A DNA stretch of 64,000 nt from contig NZ_CP035421.1 of the NCBI RefSeq assembly GCF_004123675.1, positions 1 through 64,000 on the forward strand. The letters are read 5' to 3'. The notes under the pieces were generated by a model. The model saw only the letters and a list, made by a program, of their open reading frames with translations. It was not told the origin of the DNA and searched no databases. The DNA comes from Leisingera sp. NJS204. GTDB lineage: Bacteria; Pseudomonadota; Alphaproteobacteria; Rhodobacterales; Rhodobacteraceae. A program made the translations under genes and the position numbers. Positions 26,964-35,626 of this stretch are shown here, piece after piece (positions within the stretch are counted from its first letter, which is position 1; every line of letters starts with the position of its first letter).

Positions 26964-28096
26964 GCGGCGTCCTGCGCGGGTGCTGCCAGCAGGCGCTGCA
27001 GCATTACCGGGCCGGCAGGGCAGGCATTGCCCCGGAAAATCCGGTCCAGGAGATAGGCGATCAGCAGGAAGCGGGCACCATCGGGCGATCCGCGGTGCCA
27101 GCGGGCCTGCATCAGGCGCAGCAGTGGCGCCGGATCGCCCGAGGGCAGCGCAGCACCGGTGCTGAGCAGGAAATGCAAATGGTCCCAGCCCAGCGGGCGG
27201 CGGGCCGACAGCTCCCAGTCGAAGACATAAAGGCGGGCGCCGGTTGCGGTGCAGTTCCAGGGGGTGAAGTCGCCATGCGCCAGGGCGGCAGGCACCGTGC
27301 TGCGGGCAAGGATACGGCGCAGGGTTTCCAGCCCGCGGGCGGCCAGATCGGTTGACGCCGGCAGCAGGGATTTTGCTGCCGCGGCGTGCTGCTGCTGCAG
27401 ACCGTAAAGGAATTGCCCGCTGAGAGGGGCTGCCGTTTTCGCCGCCATCTCGTCCAGAAAGCCGGAATGGCCTTGGCCCAGGGTGCGGGCGGGTTTGAAA
27501 TCCGGGCGGGTCTCGTCGCTGCAGATATACGCCCGGCGGGGGCCGAACCGGGTATATCCAAGTACGGACGGCAGCAGCGCCGAGGACAGGTCCAGCTTGC
27601 GCACGGATCGCAGCGCCCGCACCTCATTTGCGATCAGCGTGTTGGCATGCGGCGAGCAGGCCAGTTTCAGATAGGCGTTTTCACGGCTGTGCGCGCCGCG
27701 CAGCTGCACCGTTATCTTGCGCTCAGGCCCCGGTGTGCCCGAGAAGAAAGCCGCCGATGGCCAGCTGTGCAGGCAGGAAGCGTGGGCGCGCGCCTTCAGA
27801 TAGATGCGGTTGCGGGTCCAGACCGGGCGCAGCCCCGCGCCGTTGAGGGCCAGCACAGCGGATTTCGCCAGCCGCGCGCGGCGTGACATCGGGGTCAGCA
27901 TCCGCAAGGCATCGGCCACAGCCGCGCGCCCCAGAAGCGGCACCAGCAGCCAGCGCTGGACGCTGGCGGCCCTCAGCACGGCAAAGGCGGTGGCGCCGGG
28001 GTCCGCGGCGGTGCCGCGTTCGATGCCCAGCAGCTCCAGTTCCTCGATGAAGCCGGCAAAGCCGGGCTGCGTGACGGGAAACATGCTGCTGTTCAT
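26960..28096 (-). CDS. Aminoglycoside-phosphotransferase-like kinase in EPS operon
   Basis: A 378-residue protein with a protein-kinase-like (APH) fold. The catalytic loop is ALAHGDFTPWNCTA (HGDxxxxN) and the metal site is YVFDWELSARR (DWE). The first 150 residues are a family-variable region. APH-like proteins in polysaccharide clusters may phosphorylate a sugar or another small molecule; the substrate cannot be read from the sequence. It overlaps the EpsG-like gene and the flippase gene by four bases on either side, so it is a true operon member. Confidence 0.75.
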   Translation of the reverse strand: MNSSMFPVTQPGFAGFIEELELLGIERGTAADPGATAFAVLRAASVQRWLLVPLLGRAAVADALRMLTPMSRRARLAKSAVLALNGAGLRPVWTRNRIYLKARAHASCLHSWPSAAFFSGTPGPERKITVQLRGAHSRENAYLKLACSPHANTLIANEVRALRSVRKLDLSSALLPSVLGYTRFGPRRAYICSDETRPDFKPARTLGQGHSGFLDEMAAKTAAPLSGQFLYGLQQQHAAAAKSLLPASTDLAARGLETLRRILARSTVPAALAHGDFTPWNCTATGARLYVFDWELSARRPLGWDHLHFLLSTGAALPSGDPAPLLRLMQARWHRGSPDGARFLLIAYLLDRIFRGNACPAGPVMLQRLLAAPAQDAA

Positions 28097-29424
28097 AGGA
28101 ACGGCAGCCTCAGGCCAAGGGTCCGGTAGCCGCCGGCCGCCAGCGGCAGATAGGCCGCCATAACACCGGCCGTGGCAGCCATGCCTGCGCCCTGCAACCC
28201 GTAGTGCGGCACCAGCAGCCAGGTGGCGGTGGCAAGAACCGCCGCGCCGGTCAGCTGGCTGGCCACGCAATAGGCCTGTTGGCCGGTCATCAGCAGCATC
28301 ACCGTCACCGGCCCGAAGGCTGCGCGCACCAGCTGCGCAGCAAGCAGCAGCAGCATCACCGGGTAGATGCCGCCGGCATATGTTTGGCCCAGCAGCAGGC
28401 GGATGATCTCTTCGCCAAAGACATACAGCGGCGCGGCAATCAGCAGGGCCGCTGCAAACCCGGCCAGCGTCAGGGTCAGGTACAGCTTCCGGAGGCCGTC
28501 AAAATTGCCCTGCGAGTACAGGCTGACAACCCGGGTGGCCATCAGCAGCTCCAGGATACCGACCGGCAGCGCGGCAAACTGCGCCGCCTTATCCGCCAGA
28601 TTGTAATAGGAGACGTGCTCCTCCTGCAGCAGGACGCTAACCAGAAGCAGGTTCAGCTGCAGGCCCAGGATCATCAGCACCGCATAGGCGATGTAGGTTT
28701 TGCTTTGCGCGGCGACCGGGCGGACCAGGGCGGGGGCGCGGGCGGTCTCGGCGGTGCCGCGAAACCCTGCGGTCAGCCGTCTGAGCCGCCATTGCGACAG
28801 CACCGCGCCCAGCCCATAGCCGGCGGCCATTGCGGCCAGCGCAGACCAGGCGGTCCGGCTGCCGGTGAGGGAAATCATCAGCAGCAGGGCAGCGGCCGAG
28901 GCTGCCGGGGCCAGGATCAGGAGGCAGAGCTGCCCTTCGGCGGCCCGCTCAAGCCCGCGCAGCGCGGCACTGCCGATGTTGATCACCCCGATAAAGGCGG
29001 CAACCAGAAAGATCAGCGCAACGGTGCTGCCGGTGAGCGGCAGCGGCAGGGCGCGGGCGCTCCAGCCGACGGCGAGCAGCAGCAGGAACACCAGCGCCGC
29101 AAGGCTGACCAGCAGCATCGCGGCGGCAATGTGCGGCCGGATTTCAGGCTGCCGGCCGCTCTTGTGCAGCTCTGCCACCCGACGGGTCAGAAATTGCGAC
29201 ACCCCGCCGGAGGCCGCCGCGGCGCCGATCGCGGCCAGCGACCAGGCGATGGCATAGACGCCGTATTCCTGCGGCCCCAGCCAGCGCGCCAGCAGCACCG
29301 AGATCGACAGCACCAGCGGCACCGACGCCAGTTTGATGATCCCGACCACAGCGCCGTTGCGCAGATAAAAGGAAAGAGTGCCTGCCGGGCGGGGCTTGGG
29401 CCGGAGGCGGGCTGTGGAAATCAT
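28093..29424 (-). CDS. Wzx-type oligosaccharide flippase (MOP superfamily)
   Basis: A 443-residue integral membrane protein with about 12-14 membrane segments, in line with polysaccharide flippases. The start FYLRNGAVVGIIKLASVPLV and LLARWLGPQEYGVYAIAWSL are typical of the family, as is LVSVLLQEEHVSYYNLADKAA in the middle. It would move the lipid-linked repeat unit across the inner membrane before EpsG-like polymerisation. It lies 9 bases after the GT4 gene. Confidence 0.9.
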   Translation of the reverse strand: MISTARLRPKPRPAGTLSFYLRNGAVVGIIKLASVPLVLSISVLLARWLGPQEYGVYAIAWSLAAIGAAAASGGVSQFLTRRVAELHKSGRQPEIRPHIAAAMLLVSLAALVFLLLLAVGWSARALPLPLTGSTVALIFLVAAFIGVINIGSAALRGLERAAEGQLCLLILAPAASAAALLLMISLTGSRTAWSALAAMAAGYGLGAVLSQWRLRRLTAGFRGTAETARAPALVRPVAAQSKTYIAYAVLMILGLQLNLLLVSVLLQEEHVSYYNLADKAAQFAALPVGILELLMATRVVSLYSQGNFDGLRKLYLTLTLAGFAAALLIAAPLYVFGEEIIRLLLGQTYAGGIYPVMLLLLAAQLVRAAFGPVTVMLLMTGQQAYCVASQLTGAAVLATATWLLVPHYGLQGAGMAATAGVMAAYLPLAAGGYRTLGLRLPFL

Positions 29425-29433
29425 TCCGGTTGC

Positions 29434-30669
29434 TCAGACAGATCCGGCTGCCGTGCCGGACTGCGCCAAAAGGGAGCAGTAAACGTCTGAGTGCCGTGCC
29501 GTGATTGCATCATAATTATACCTGTTCAAAGCCAGATCCATTGCAACCTTGGCTTTTAATTGCCGCAGATCTTCATCCCCGGCCAGCGTCAATAATGCCT
29601 GCGCCAGCACTCTGGCAGCATCGCCGGAGTGCGGCGGCGGCAGAGTTATGCCGGCCTCCTGACCCACCGCCCGGCCAATGGCGTCCCCCTCCAGGCAGAC
29701 GGTGGGCAGGCCGGTCAGCATGGCCTGCAGCAGAATGGTCGCCAGCCCGTGGTGGTAGCTGGGGTAAAGAAAGACATCAGCGCGGTTCAGCTCGCCCAGC
29801 AGCGTCTCCATCGGCAGTTTCCCGGTCAGGGTTACCGCGGCATCCAGACCGTTGCGGGTGATCACCTTGCGGATCGCAGTCTCCTGGTTGCCGGCGCCAA
29901 CCATCGTGAGCCGGGATTGCGGATAGGCGGCATGAAATGCGGCAAAGGCGCGGACTGCCAAAAGCGCGCCTTTCCAATCAACAAATTCACCTGCATAGAT
30001 AATCCGGATCACCCTGCCGCGCTGCGGCTTGGATTTCGGCAGCGCCATCCGCGGCGCAGGTTCAATCCCGGTCTGCACAAAAGGCACCACTTTGTTCTGC
30101 AGTCCGGCGGGGAAATTGCCCGGCGTGTGCGACAGGATCACATCCGCCCTGGCGCGGGTACGGCGGACGGCGGGGTCCAGATTGCGCAGGCAAAAGCGCA
30201 GCGCAGAGCGGGCGGTATCCTTGAGCCGGGCGCGCCAGGGCATCTGCCTGCGGATCAGCGGATGGGTGTTTTCACTGCCCACCGGTCCCCAGACAAACGG
30301 CTTTTTCTGAAAGGCGGCGCCGGAGGGCATCCAGTCCATGCCGCCGGTCAGATGGTGGATGACATCAAAGCCGTATTGCCGGTCAAACCGGCGGATTGCG
30401 GCGGCAGAGCCAAGCTGCCAGAGGTAGTAATACAGCAAAAAGTTCTTTTTTCCGCGGCCCTTCAGGGCGGTGAACAGGCGCGGCAGGTCGTAATAGAGGA
30501 GCTTCAAATCCGGGTTCCGGTTTGCCGCGGCCAGGGCAGGCTGGTTGTTGCTGCGGGTCAGCACCCAGACCTGATGCGCGCCTGCCAGCCGGTTTGCCAG
30601 CGCCCAGCCGATTTCGCCTTCACCGCCTTTGCCCGGCTCGCAGGCATATGCCAGAATGAGTACTCTCAA
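29434..30669 (-). CDS. GT4-family glycosyltransferase
   Basis: A glycosyltransferase of about 411 residues. The chosen start is a TTG at 30669, because it gives the family-typical N-terminus RVLILAYACEPGKGGEGEIG and is preceded by GAGGGA; ATG 30729 in the same frame would add 20 non-conserved residues. The donor-binding half has YAGEFVDWKGALLAVRAF, MVGAGNQETAIRK, and YPSYHHGLATILLQAMLTGL with the second Glu of the usual EX7E motif not evident. It is the first gene of the long rml/EPS operon. Confidence 0.85.
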   Translation of the reverse strand: MRVLILAYACEPGKGGEGEIGWALANRLAGAHQVWVLTRSNNQPALAAANRNPDLKLLYYDLPRLFTALKGRGKKNFLLYYYLWQLGSAAAIRRFDRQYGFDVIHHLTGGMDWMPSGAAFQKKPFVWGPVGSENTHPLIRRQMPWRARLKDTARSALRFCLRNLDPAVRRTRARADVILSHTPGNFPAGLQNKVVPFVQTGIEPAPRMALPKSKPQRGRVIRIIYAGEFVDWKGALLAVRAFAAFHAAYPQSRLTMVGAGNQETAIRKVITRNGLDAAVTLTGKLPMETLLGELNRADVFLYPSYHHGLATILLQAMLTGLPTVCLEGDAIGRAVGQEAGITLPPPHSGDAARVLAQALLTLAGDEDLRQLKAKVAMDLALNRYNYDAITARHSDVYCSLLAQSGTAAGSV

Positions 30670-31058
30670 AATTCCCTCAGCAAAATGGCGGGTGGCGGCA
30701 CCCACCCCTGTTTCAGAGGCGGAGTGCATCCCTTCCGGTCGGTTGCGGGTCAGGGCGGGCCGCCGGGGCGGCGGCATAAAATTGCGTTTATTGATACTGC
30801 AATGCCGCTCAATCTGCTATGCAAGCATGGCGAGAGTAATCATTTATTATGGATTTTTAATAAATTAATCAAAATGGATACTGCCTGAGGGCCTCCAGCC
30901 GGAAAAGCGCCTTCCTCAGCTCTGGGTAAAGGACCTGGAGCAGGCTCAGGACCCGTTCCTGTTTGATAACCGGAACATGACGGTTGCAGCGAAAGCGGTG
31001 GCAGCCAAGAACACCTTTGGGCAGTGGCCGGATCAGGTTGCAACCCGGCGCACCGCTG
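30670..31058. other. 389-base gap with promoter region and a coding-like remnant
   Basis: The left part (about 30770-30880) is AT-rich and probably carries the promoter of the long minus-strand operon. From 30869 a plus-strand frame stays open to about 31148 with natural-looking codon use (for example QLWVKDLEQAQDPFLFDNRN), but it has an in-frame stop just upstream and no good start. It looks like a gene fragment. I do not recognise the family. Confidence 0.35.
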
Positions 31059-31778
31059 TCAGCATGGAAGGATCAAGCCCTGCTGCACCGCCCGGACCAC
31101 TGCAAAGGTCCGGGTGTTCACGCCCAGGGCAGCCATCGCATTTCTGATGTGAAAGTCGACTGTGTGGCGGCTGATGTTGAGGATGATCTCGATTTCCGCT
31201 GAAGATTTCCCCAAGGCTGCAAGCTGCAGGCATTCCAGTGCCCGCGGAGAAATGCCGCCGGCTGACTGGGTTTCGCCTTCAGAGGGAACGGTGTCGCTTA
31301 CCGCCTGGCCGATCAACTGCCCGTAATAGGTCGCACGGGACAAGTCCTTGTCTGAATATGCTTTTTTCCGCGAGCTGGAGAAGGACACGATCTGAATGCT
31401 GCCATCGAACTGCCGCGAGGACAGCAGCACCCCGGAATGAATGCCGAAATCGCCGGCCGCCTTGTAAACCTGATCATGTTTTTTCTGAAACGAGGCGCAA
31501 TTCCGCACGGTTTGCCAGCAAATGGCCCGGCTGGTGCGGGGGGCGAACTGAATGACCGGGTCAGAGCCGATCAGGCCGGTGCTGCGGTAATGCGCCGTCC
31601 ACTCCTTGGGGAAGTTTGTTTTCATGCTCTGCTGCGCTGCAGTGATGCCGCGGGTGGTTTCCGCGGTTATGTGGCAGGCGGCGAAATACTCAAAATCCGT
31701 GTTTTCCTGAAGTTCGCTGAACAGGCTGTCCACAATGGAGCCGCGCGCGTTGCATCCGCTAGTAACAGCATTCTGCAT
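31059..31778 (-). CDS. LuxR-family acyl-homoserine-lactone-responsive regulator
   Basis: A 239-residue regulator with an N-terminal autoinducer-binding domain and a C-terminal LuxR helix-turn-helix (about 175-235, ISPRALECLQLAALGKSSAE and LNISRHTVDFHIRNAMAALG). The residues that contact AHL in the family are present in order: Trp60, Tyr64, Asp73, Pro74 and Trp88. I set the start at ATG 31778 with AGGA 7 bases upstream; the TTG at 31784 is less likely. An 18-bp palindrome lies about 20-35 bases before the start and may mediate autoregulation. It is divergent from the hydrolase and luxI genes. Confidence 0.92.
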   Translation of the reverse strand: MQNAVTSGCNARGSIVDSLFSELQENTDFEYFAACHITAETTRGITAAQQSMKTNFPKEWTAHYRSTGLIGSDPVIQFAPRTSRAICWQTVRNCASFQKKHDQVYKAAGDFGIHSGVLLSSRQFDGSIQIVSFSSSRKKAYSDKDLSRATYYGQLIGQAVSDTVPSEGETQSAGGISPRALECLQLAALGKSSAEIEIILNISRHTVDFHIRNAMAALGVNTRTFAVVRAVQQGLILPC

Positions 31779-31796
31779 CACCAAATCCTAAAAAAT

Positions 31797-31814
31797 TAAC
31801 CTTACGTAAGGTTA
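31797..31814. promoter_or_regulatory. 18-bp perfect palindrome, lux-box candidate
   Basis: TAACCTTACGTAAGGTTA is a perfect inverted repeat in the 210-base divergent gap between luxR and the alpha/beta hydrolase. Size and symmetry match binding sites of LuxR-type regulators. It is so close to the luxR start that binding would probably affect luxR itself. No second perfect copy was seen in front of luxI or in the 41126-41284 divergent region. Confidence 0.6.
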
Positions 31815-31988
31815 TTTCAGGTCCGCCCTGGGCGCAACTTATAATTGTGGCTCTGCCCTGCGCGGATCTGCTATGCGGGATATCGGAAAGAACACGCCGA
31901 TACAGGCTCTTCTCCTCACTCAGGGTTGCATTTTCAGACCATAACCACACTTGTGGGTGAAGCATCCCTAGCAGAGACCCGACTTCAG

Positions 31989-32927
31989 ATGGCCAAGAAA
32001 TTTATCACTTTCGCAATCGCCCTTTTACTGGCCGGTCTGGCCGTCACAGCCGCCTTGCGGGTCTGGCCCGCGCAGAGCGCCCGGGCGATGATCTCTGCCT
32101 TTGTCTATGTCTCCGGATTGGCAGCGAAACAGGCTGAAACCAAGGTTGGCACTGTGCATTATCTTGAGGGCGGCGAGGGAGAAACGGTTGTCCTGCTGCA
32201 CGGTATATTTGCGCGCAAGGAACATTGGATCGACATGTCCCGGCAGCTGAGCGGCGGCTACCGCGTTATCGCGCTGGATCTGCCTGGGTTCGGGGACAAT
32301 TCCGTGCTGCCGGAAGGGGAGTATGATTATGCCGGGCAGGCGCAGAACCTCATGGCGGTGCTTGATACGCTTGGGGTGGAGCGCTTTCATCTGGCGGCAA
32401 ATTCGATGGGCGGGCAGATTGCCGGCCTGGTGGCCACGCAGTTTCCTGACCGGGTCGCCAGTGTTGCCTTTATCGGCAGCCCCGTCGGCGTGAATTCGCC
32501 GCAGGAAAGCAAGTTTGAGGCGGCAATGCGGACAGAGCAGAAAACCCTGGTGGTCGACAGCCGGGAGTCCTTTGAGAAGCGCAACGCCTTGTTGTTCCCG
32601 GAAAAACCATATGTGCCTGCAGTGATTGAAAACCTGTGGGCGGGTCAGGAAATTGCCAATGCGCAGGCAAACCGGCGGATTTGGAAAGAGGTCAACGGCT
32701 CGGATACGGTTCCCCTGCAGAGGCTTGCCACCCGTATCACCCAGCCGAGCCTGATTGTCTGGTGCCGGGAGGACCGGATTTTCGATCCCAGCGGCGCGGC
32801 GGTACTGGCCGAGGCCCTGCCGGATTCCGAACTGGTCTGGCTGGATCAATGCGGCCATGTGCCGATGCTGGACCAGCCGGCCGGGTCGGGCCGGGCGCTG
32901 CGCGCCTTTCTGGATGCGCAGCACTAG
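31989..32927 (+). CDS. Membrane-anchored alpha/beta hydrolase
   Basis: A 312-residue alpha/beta-fold hydrolase with an N-terminal hydrophobic segment (FAIALLLAGLAVTAALRV) that would anchor it or act as a signal. The oxyanion motif is LLHGIFARKEHW, the nucleophile Ser lies in LAANSMGGQIAGL (nucleophile elbow with Ala at the first Gly position), the acid is in WCREDRIFD and the His is in QCGHVPML. It sits between luxR and luxI. It could act on an ester product of the cluster or on an AHL; the sequence does not decide this. Confidence 0.82.
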   Translation: MAKKFITFAIALLLAGLAVTAALRVWPAQSARAMISAFVYVSGLAAKQAETKVGTVHYLEGGEGETVVLLHGIFARKEHWIDMSRQLSGGYRVIALDLPGFGDNSVLPEGEYDYAGQAQNLMAVLDTLGVERFHLAANSMGGQIAGLVATQFPDRVASVAFIGSPVGVNSPQESKFEAAMRTEQKTLVVDSRESFEKRNALLFPEKPYVPAVIENLWAGQEIANAQANRRIWKEVNGSDTVPLQRLATRITQPSLIVWCREDRIFDPSGAAVLAEALPDSELVWLDQCGHVPMLDQPAGSGRALRAFLDAQH

Positions 32928-33072
32928 GGCCGGACGAATCCCGGCACTCCCGGCCGGGGCAGCGGGACCAGAGCCGGCCTGAGAGCACGCAACTATCAGG
33001 TTACAGTGTTTACCGCTGCCGGGATCATCCTGACACTGCCACTCAAATTCAGCGAAGCGGGGCTTGGGTGAC

Positions 33073-33645
33073 ATGCGGACTATCATCGTGAACAATCAGA
33101 ATATCGGGAAATACGCGCATTACTGGCGCGCGCATTTCAAGCTGCGGCACCAGATATTCGTTGAACGTCTGGGCTGGGACCTGAACAGCTACGACGGCAT
33201 GGAGTTCGATGAATTCGACACGCCGGCAACCGAATATGTCCTGTGCATCAACAACGCCGACCAGGTGGTCGGCGTCTCGCGGCTGCTGCCGACATCCTGC
33301 ACCTATATGATCGAAAAGAGTTTTTCGCAGGAATATGACGGGCCGCTGCCCAAAAGCGACCGCGTCTGGGAAGCAACACGGTTCGGTGTTTGCCGGTCGC
33401 TGAACGGCGCCGAGCGGTCTGAGGCAATCGACGCCATCACCAGCCGGATCTACAATTTCGGCCAGCAGCAGGGCCTGTCAGAGTTTCTGCTGCTGATGCC
33501 GTTGTTCATCTATTCACGGATCCTGATCCCGCGCGGATACGATCTGAAGGTTCTGGGTAAGCCCTGGCGCTGCGGCAATATGACCATCGCCGTTGCCCGC
33601 GTCCGGGTTGAGCAGGCCGAAAGCACAATCCGCCTGACAGCCTGA
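33073..33645 (+). CDS. Acyl-homoserine-lactone synthase (LuxI family)
   Basis: A 190-residue autoinducer synthase that makes an AHL signal from S-adenosylmethionine and an acyl-ACP. All invariant residues of the family are present at near-canonical positions: Arg25, Phe29, Trp35, Asp46, Asp49, Arg70, Glu100 and Arg103, in LRHQIFVERLGWDL, EFDEFDTPATEYV, VGVSRLLPT and WEATRFGVC. The ATG at 33073 is preferred over the TTG at 33064. Together with the luxR gene 1.3 kb away it forms a quorum-sensing pair next to the biosynthetic cluster. The acyl chain cannot be predicted. Confidence 0.95.
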   Translation: MRTIIVNNQNIGKYAHYWRAHFKLRHQIFVERLGWDLNSYDGMEFDEFDTPATEYVLCINNADQVVGVSRLLPTSCTYMIEKSFSQEYDGPLPKSDRVWEATRFGVCRSLNGAERSEAIDAITSRIYNFGQQQGLSEFLLLMPLFIYSRILIPRGYDLKVLGKPWRCGNMTIAVARVRVEQAESTIRLTA

Positions 33646-33695
33646 CGGCCCGTCCGGTGTGCGGACAGCGTTTATCACAAAAAGGAAGTTCGATT

Positions 33696-34754
33696 ATGCC
33701 TGAGGATACCCTCGAGGAGTTTTCAATCGCATCCGGAGACCGCATTTGCGTCACCGGCGGCGGCGGCTATCTGGGCCGCCATGTGGCCGCGGCCCTGCTG
33801 GCCCGGGGATTGCGGGTGGTGATTACCCTGCGCGACATTCAAAAGGCCGGCCCGGTCCGCGCCTCGCTGCAGGACTACCTGGGCAAGGACAGCCTGCCGC
33901 TGGAATTCATCGAGGCCGATCTGACCTCTGACAACGGCTGGGATCTGGCGGCGCAATCAAGCCGGGCGATCATCCACACGGCCTCGCCCTTTCCTGACCG
34001 CCCGCCGAAGAACCCGCAGCATCTGGTGAAACTGGCGGCAGAAGGCACCGAACGGGTGCTGCGCGCCGCCGCCGCCCATGGCACCCGCCGCGTTGTGGTG
34101 ACGTCTTCCATCGCCGCGGTCACGATGAAACCGCTGGAGCCGGGCCGCCTGTCTTACGACGAAAGCGACTGGAGCGACCCGGAGGATCCCCGCACCGATG
34201 CTTATGCGTTGTCGAAACTGAACGCCGAGCGCCGGGCCTGGGAACTGGCGGAGGAACTGGGGCTGGAGATGACTGTCATCAACCCCGGCCTTGCCTTCGG
34301 GCCGCCCATCGGCAGCAGCGGCGCAACGTCCATCGGCGTCATCCAGCGGTTCCTGAAGGGCCGCGATCCGGCGCTTCCCAATGCGGGTTTCCCCTGTGTC
34401 GATGTCCGCGATGCGGCCGAAGCCCATGTGCAGGCACTGCTGCGCAACGGCGCCTGCGGGCAGCGGATCATTGCCGCCAGTGAAACCCGGACGATGGTTG
34501 AAATTGCCAGGGTGATTGCCAAGCAGTTCCCGAGCCGGGCCATCAAGACCGGTGCCGCCCCGGATTCGATGGTGCGGGCCGCGGCGAAATTCGACCCGGT
34601 TCTGCAGAATGTCCTGCCGCATCTGGGCGTGGCGCCGGAAGTATCCTGCGACCGCGCGCAGAGTCTGCTGGGTCTCAGCTTCCGCCCGATTGATGACAGC
34701 ATCGCGGAAACCAGCCGGGTGCTGATGCAGCAGGAACTGGCCGCCGCGGATTAA
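33696..34754 (+). CDS. NAD(P)-dependent reductase/epimerase (dihydroflavonol-4-reductase-like)
   Basis: A 352-residue extended short-chain dehydrogenase. It has ICVTGGGGYLGRHVAAALL as the Rossmann motif (about 16-34), VVVTSSIAAVTM, and the active-site pattern TDAYALSKLNAER (Tyr-xxx-Lys). The family reduces carbonyl groups on varied substrates, including natural-product intermediates. AAGGAAG lies 7 bases before the ATG. It follows luxI by 50 bases in the same direction and converges with the class IV aminotransferase gene (4-base overlap), so it may be co-transcribed with luxI. Confidence 0.85.
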   Translation: MPEDTLEEFSIASGDRICVTGGGGYLGRHVAAALLARGLRVVITLRDIQKAGPVRASLQDYLGKDSLPLEFIEADLTSDNGWDLAAQSSRAIIHTASPFPDRPPKNPQHLVKLAAEGTERVLRAAAAHGTRRVVVTSSIAAVTMKPLEPGRLSYDESDWSDPEDPRTDAYALSKLNAERRAWELAEELGLEMTVINPGLAFGPPIGSSGATSIGVIQRFLKGRDPALPNAGFPCVDVRDAAEAHVQALLRNGACGQRIIAASETRTMVEIARVIAKQFPSRAIKTGAAPDSMVRAAAKFDPVLQNVLPHLGVAPEVSCDRAQSLLGLSFRPIDDSIAETSRVLMQQELAAAD

Positions 34755-35626
34755 TCCGCGGCCCAGTCCGGCGGGGCCGGCATAATACCGGTTTCCTGGG
34801 CGATCCTGTCCCGCAGCAAGCGGGCCAGGGCGCTCCGGAACCGCAGCGAGGTCCCGCCCATATTGGTCACCGGCATGATCAGCCGCAGGCTGTTGCAGGC
34901 AAAAACCTCATCCGCGGACTGCAGCTCAGTAGCGGTGAGCGAGGCTTCTTCGGCGGTCAGCCCGGCGTCTGCCGCCAGACACAACAGAAGCCCCCGCGTC
35001 ACCCCCGGCAAGACCCCGTCGTGCACCGGCGGGGTGATCAGCCTGCGGTCTTTGATGGCAAAGATGTTTGCCATCGTGGTGCAGGCGGCAAACCCGCGGG
35101 TGTTCAGGAACAGCGCATCACCAAGCCCTTTCTGGCGGGCGGTGCCGGTGGCCAGGATCGCATCGAGATAAGATGCGGCGGTTTTCCACTGGCTGAGAGG
35201 CGAGGTCTCGTTTCTGGCGGCTTCGGCAATATCCAGCGCAACCGGCTGGAATTGCAGCGACGGCGGCAACGGCGACAGCGTGGCGGTCACCCGGCTGTAG
35301 TGCGACAGGTCGGTTGCCAGCCCGCGTGCCCCTGCACCGCGGCTGATGGACACCCGCAGGATCGCAGCTGCGTCCGTTTCGGCGCAGATGCCGTAAGCGG
35401 CTGAAATCAGGCGGCAGTCCGCACGATGGGCAAAGAAATCCGCCGTATGTTCCAGCCGCCGCTGGTGGGCCTGCCGCAGCACTGCCTTGCCGCCGAGGCA
35501 GAGCACCGTGTCAAACACCGCATCGCCAAGCGTGGCGCCGCGTTCGGATGCCGCATAGACCGGGCTGCCGGGCGGATGGAATTCGCCGTCCGACCACAGC
35601 AGCGGCAGCGCCTTGCCGCCAGTCAT
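34751..35626 (-). CDS. Class IV aminotransferase, ADC-lyase-like (PabC-like)
   Basis: A 291-residue PLP enzyme of the fold that includes branched-chain aminotransferases, D-amino acid aminotransferases and aminodeoxychorismate lyase. The PLP lysine is Lys148 in SQWKTAASYLDAI, and ERGATLGDAVFDTVL near the N-terminus and LPGVTRGLLLCLA are family blocks. With a PabA-PabB fusion in the same cluster, a lyase role that forms p-aminobenzoate from aminodeoxychorismate is the most natural reading. A transaminase role cannot be excluded. Its ATG overlaps the stop of the acyltransferase-like gene by four bases. Confidence 0.78.
   Translation of the reverse strand: MTGGKALPLLWSDGEFHPPGSPVYAASERGATLGDAVFDTVLCLGGKAVLRQAHQRRLEHTADFFAHRADCRLISAAYGICAETDAAAILRVSISRGAGARGLATDLSHYSRVTATLSPLPPSLQFQPVALDIAEAARNETSPLSQWKTAASYLDAILATGTARQKGLGDALFLNTRGFAACTTMANIFAIKDRRLITPPVHDGVLPGVTRGLLLCLAADAGLTAEEASLTATELQSADEVFACNSLRLIMPVTNMGGTSLRFRSALARLLRDRIAQETGIMPAPPDWAAD

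Noticed and set aside
28204-29490. Gln/Arg-rich plus-strand frame opposite the flippase
   Set aside because: It is the complement of a hydrophobic membrane protein, which always gives such polar low-complexity frames.
32025-33095. Minus-strand frame covering the hydrolase and the hydrolase-luxI gap
   Set aside because: No motifs and no ribosome site; the plus-strand hydrolase is convincing.
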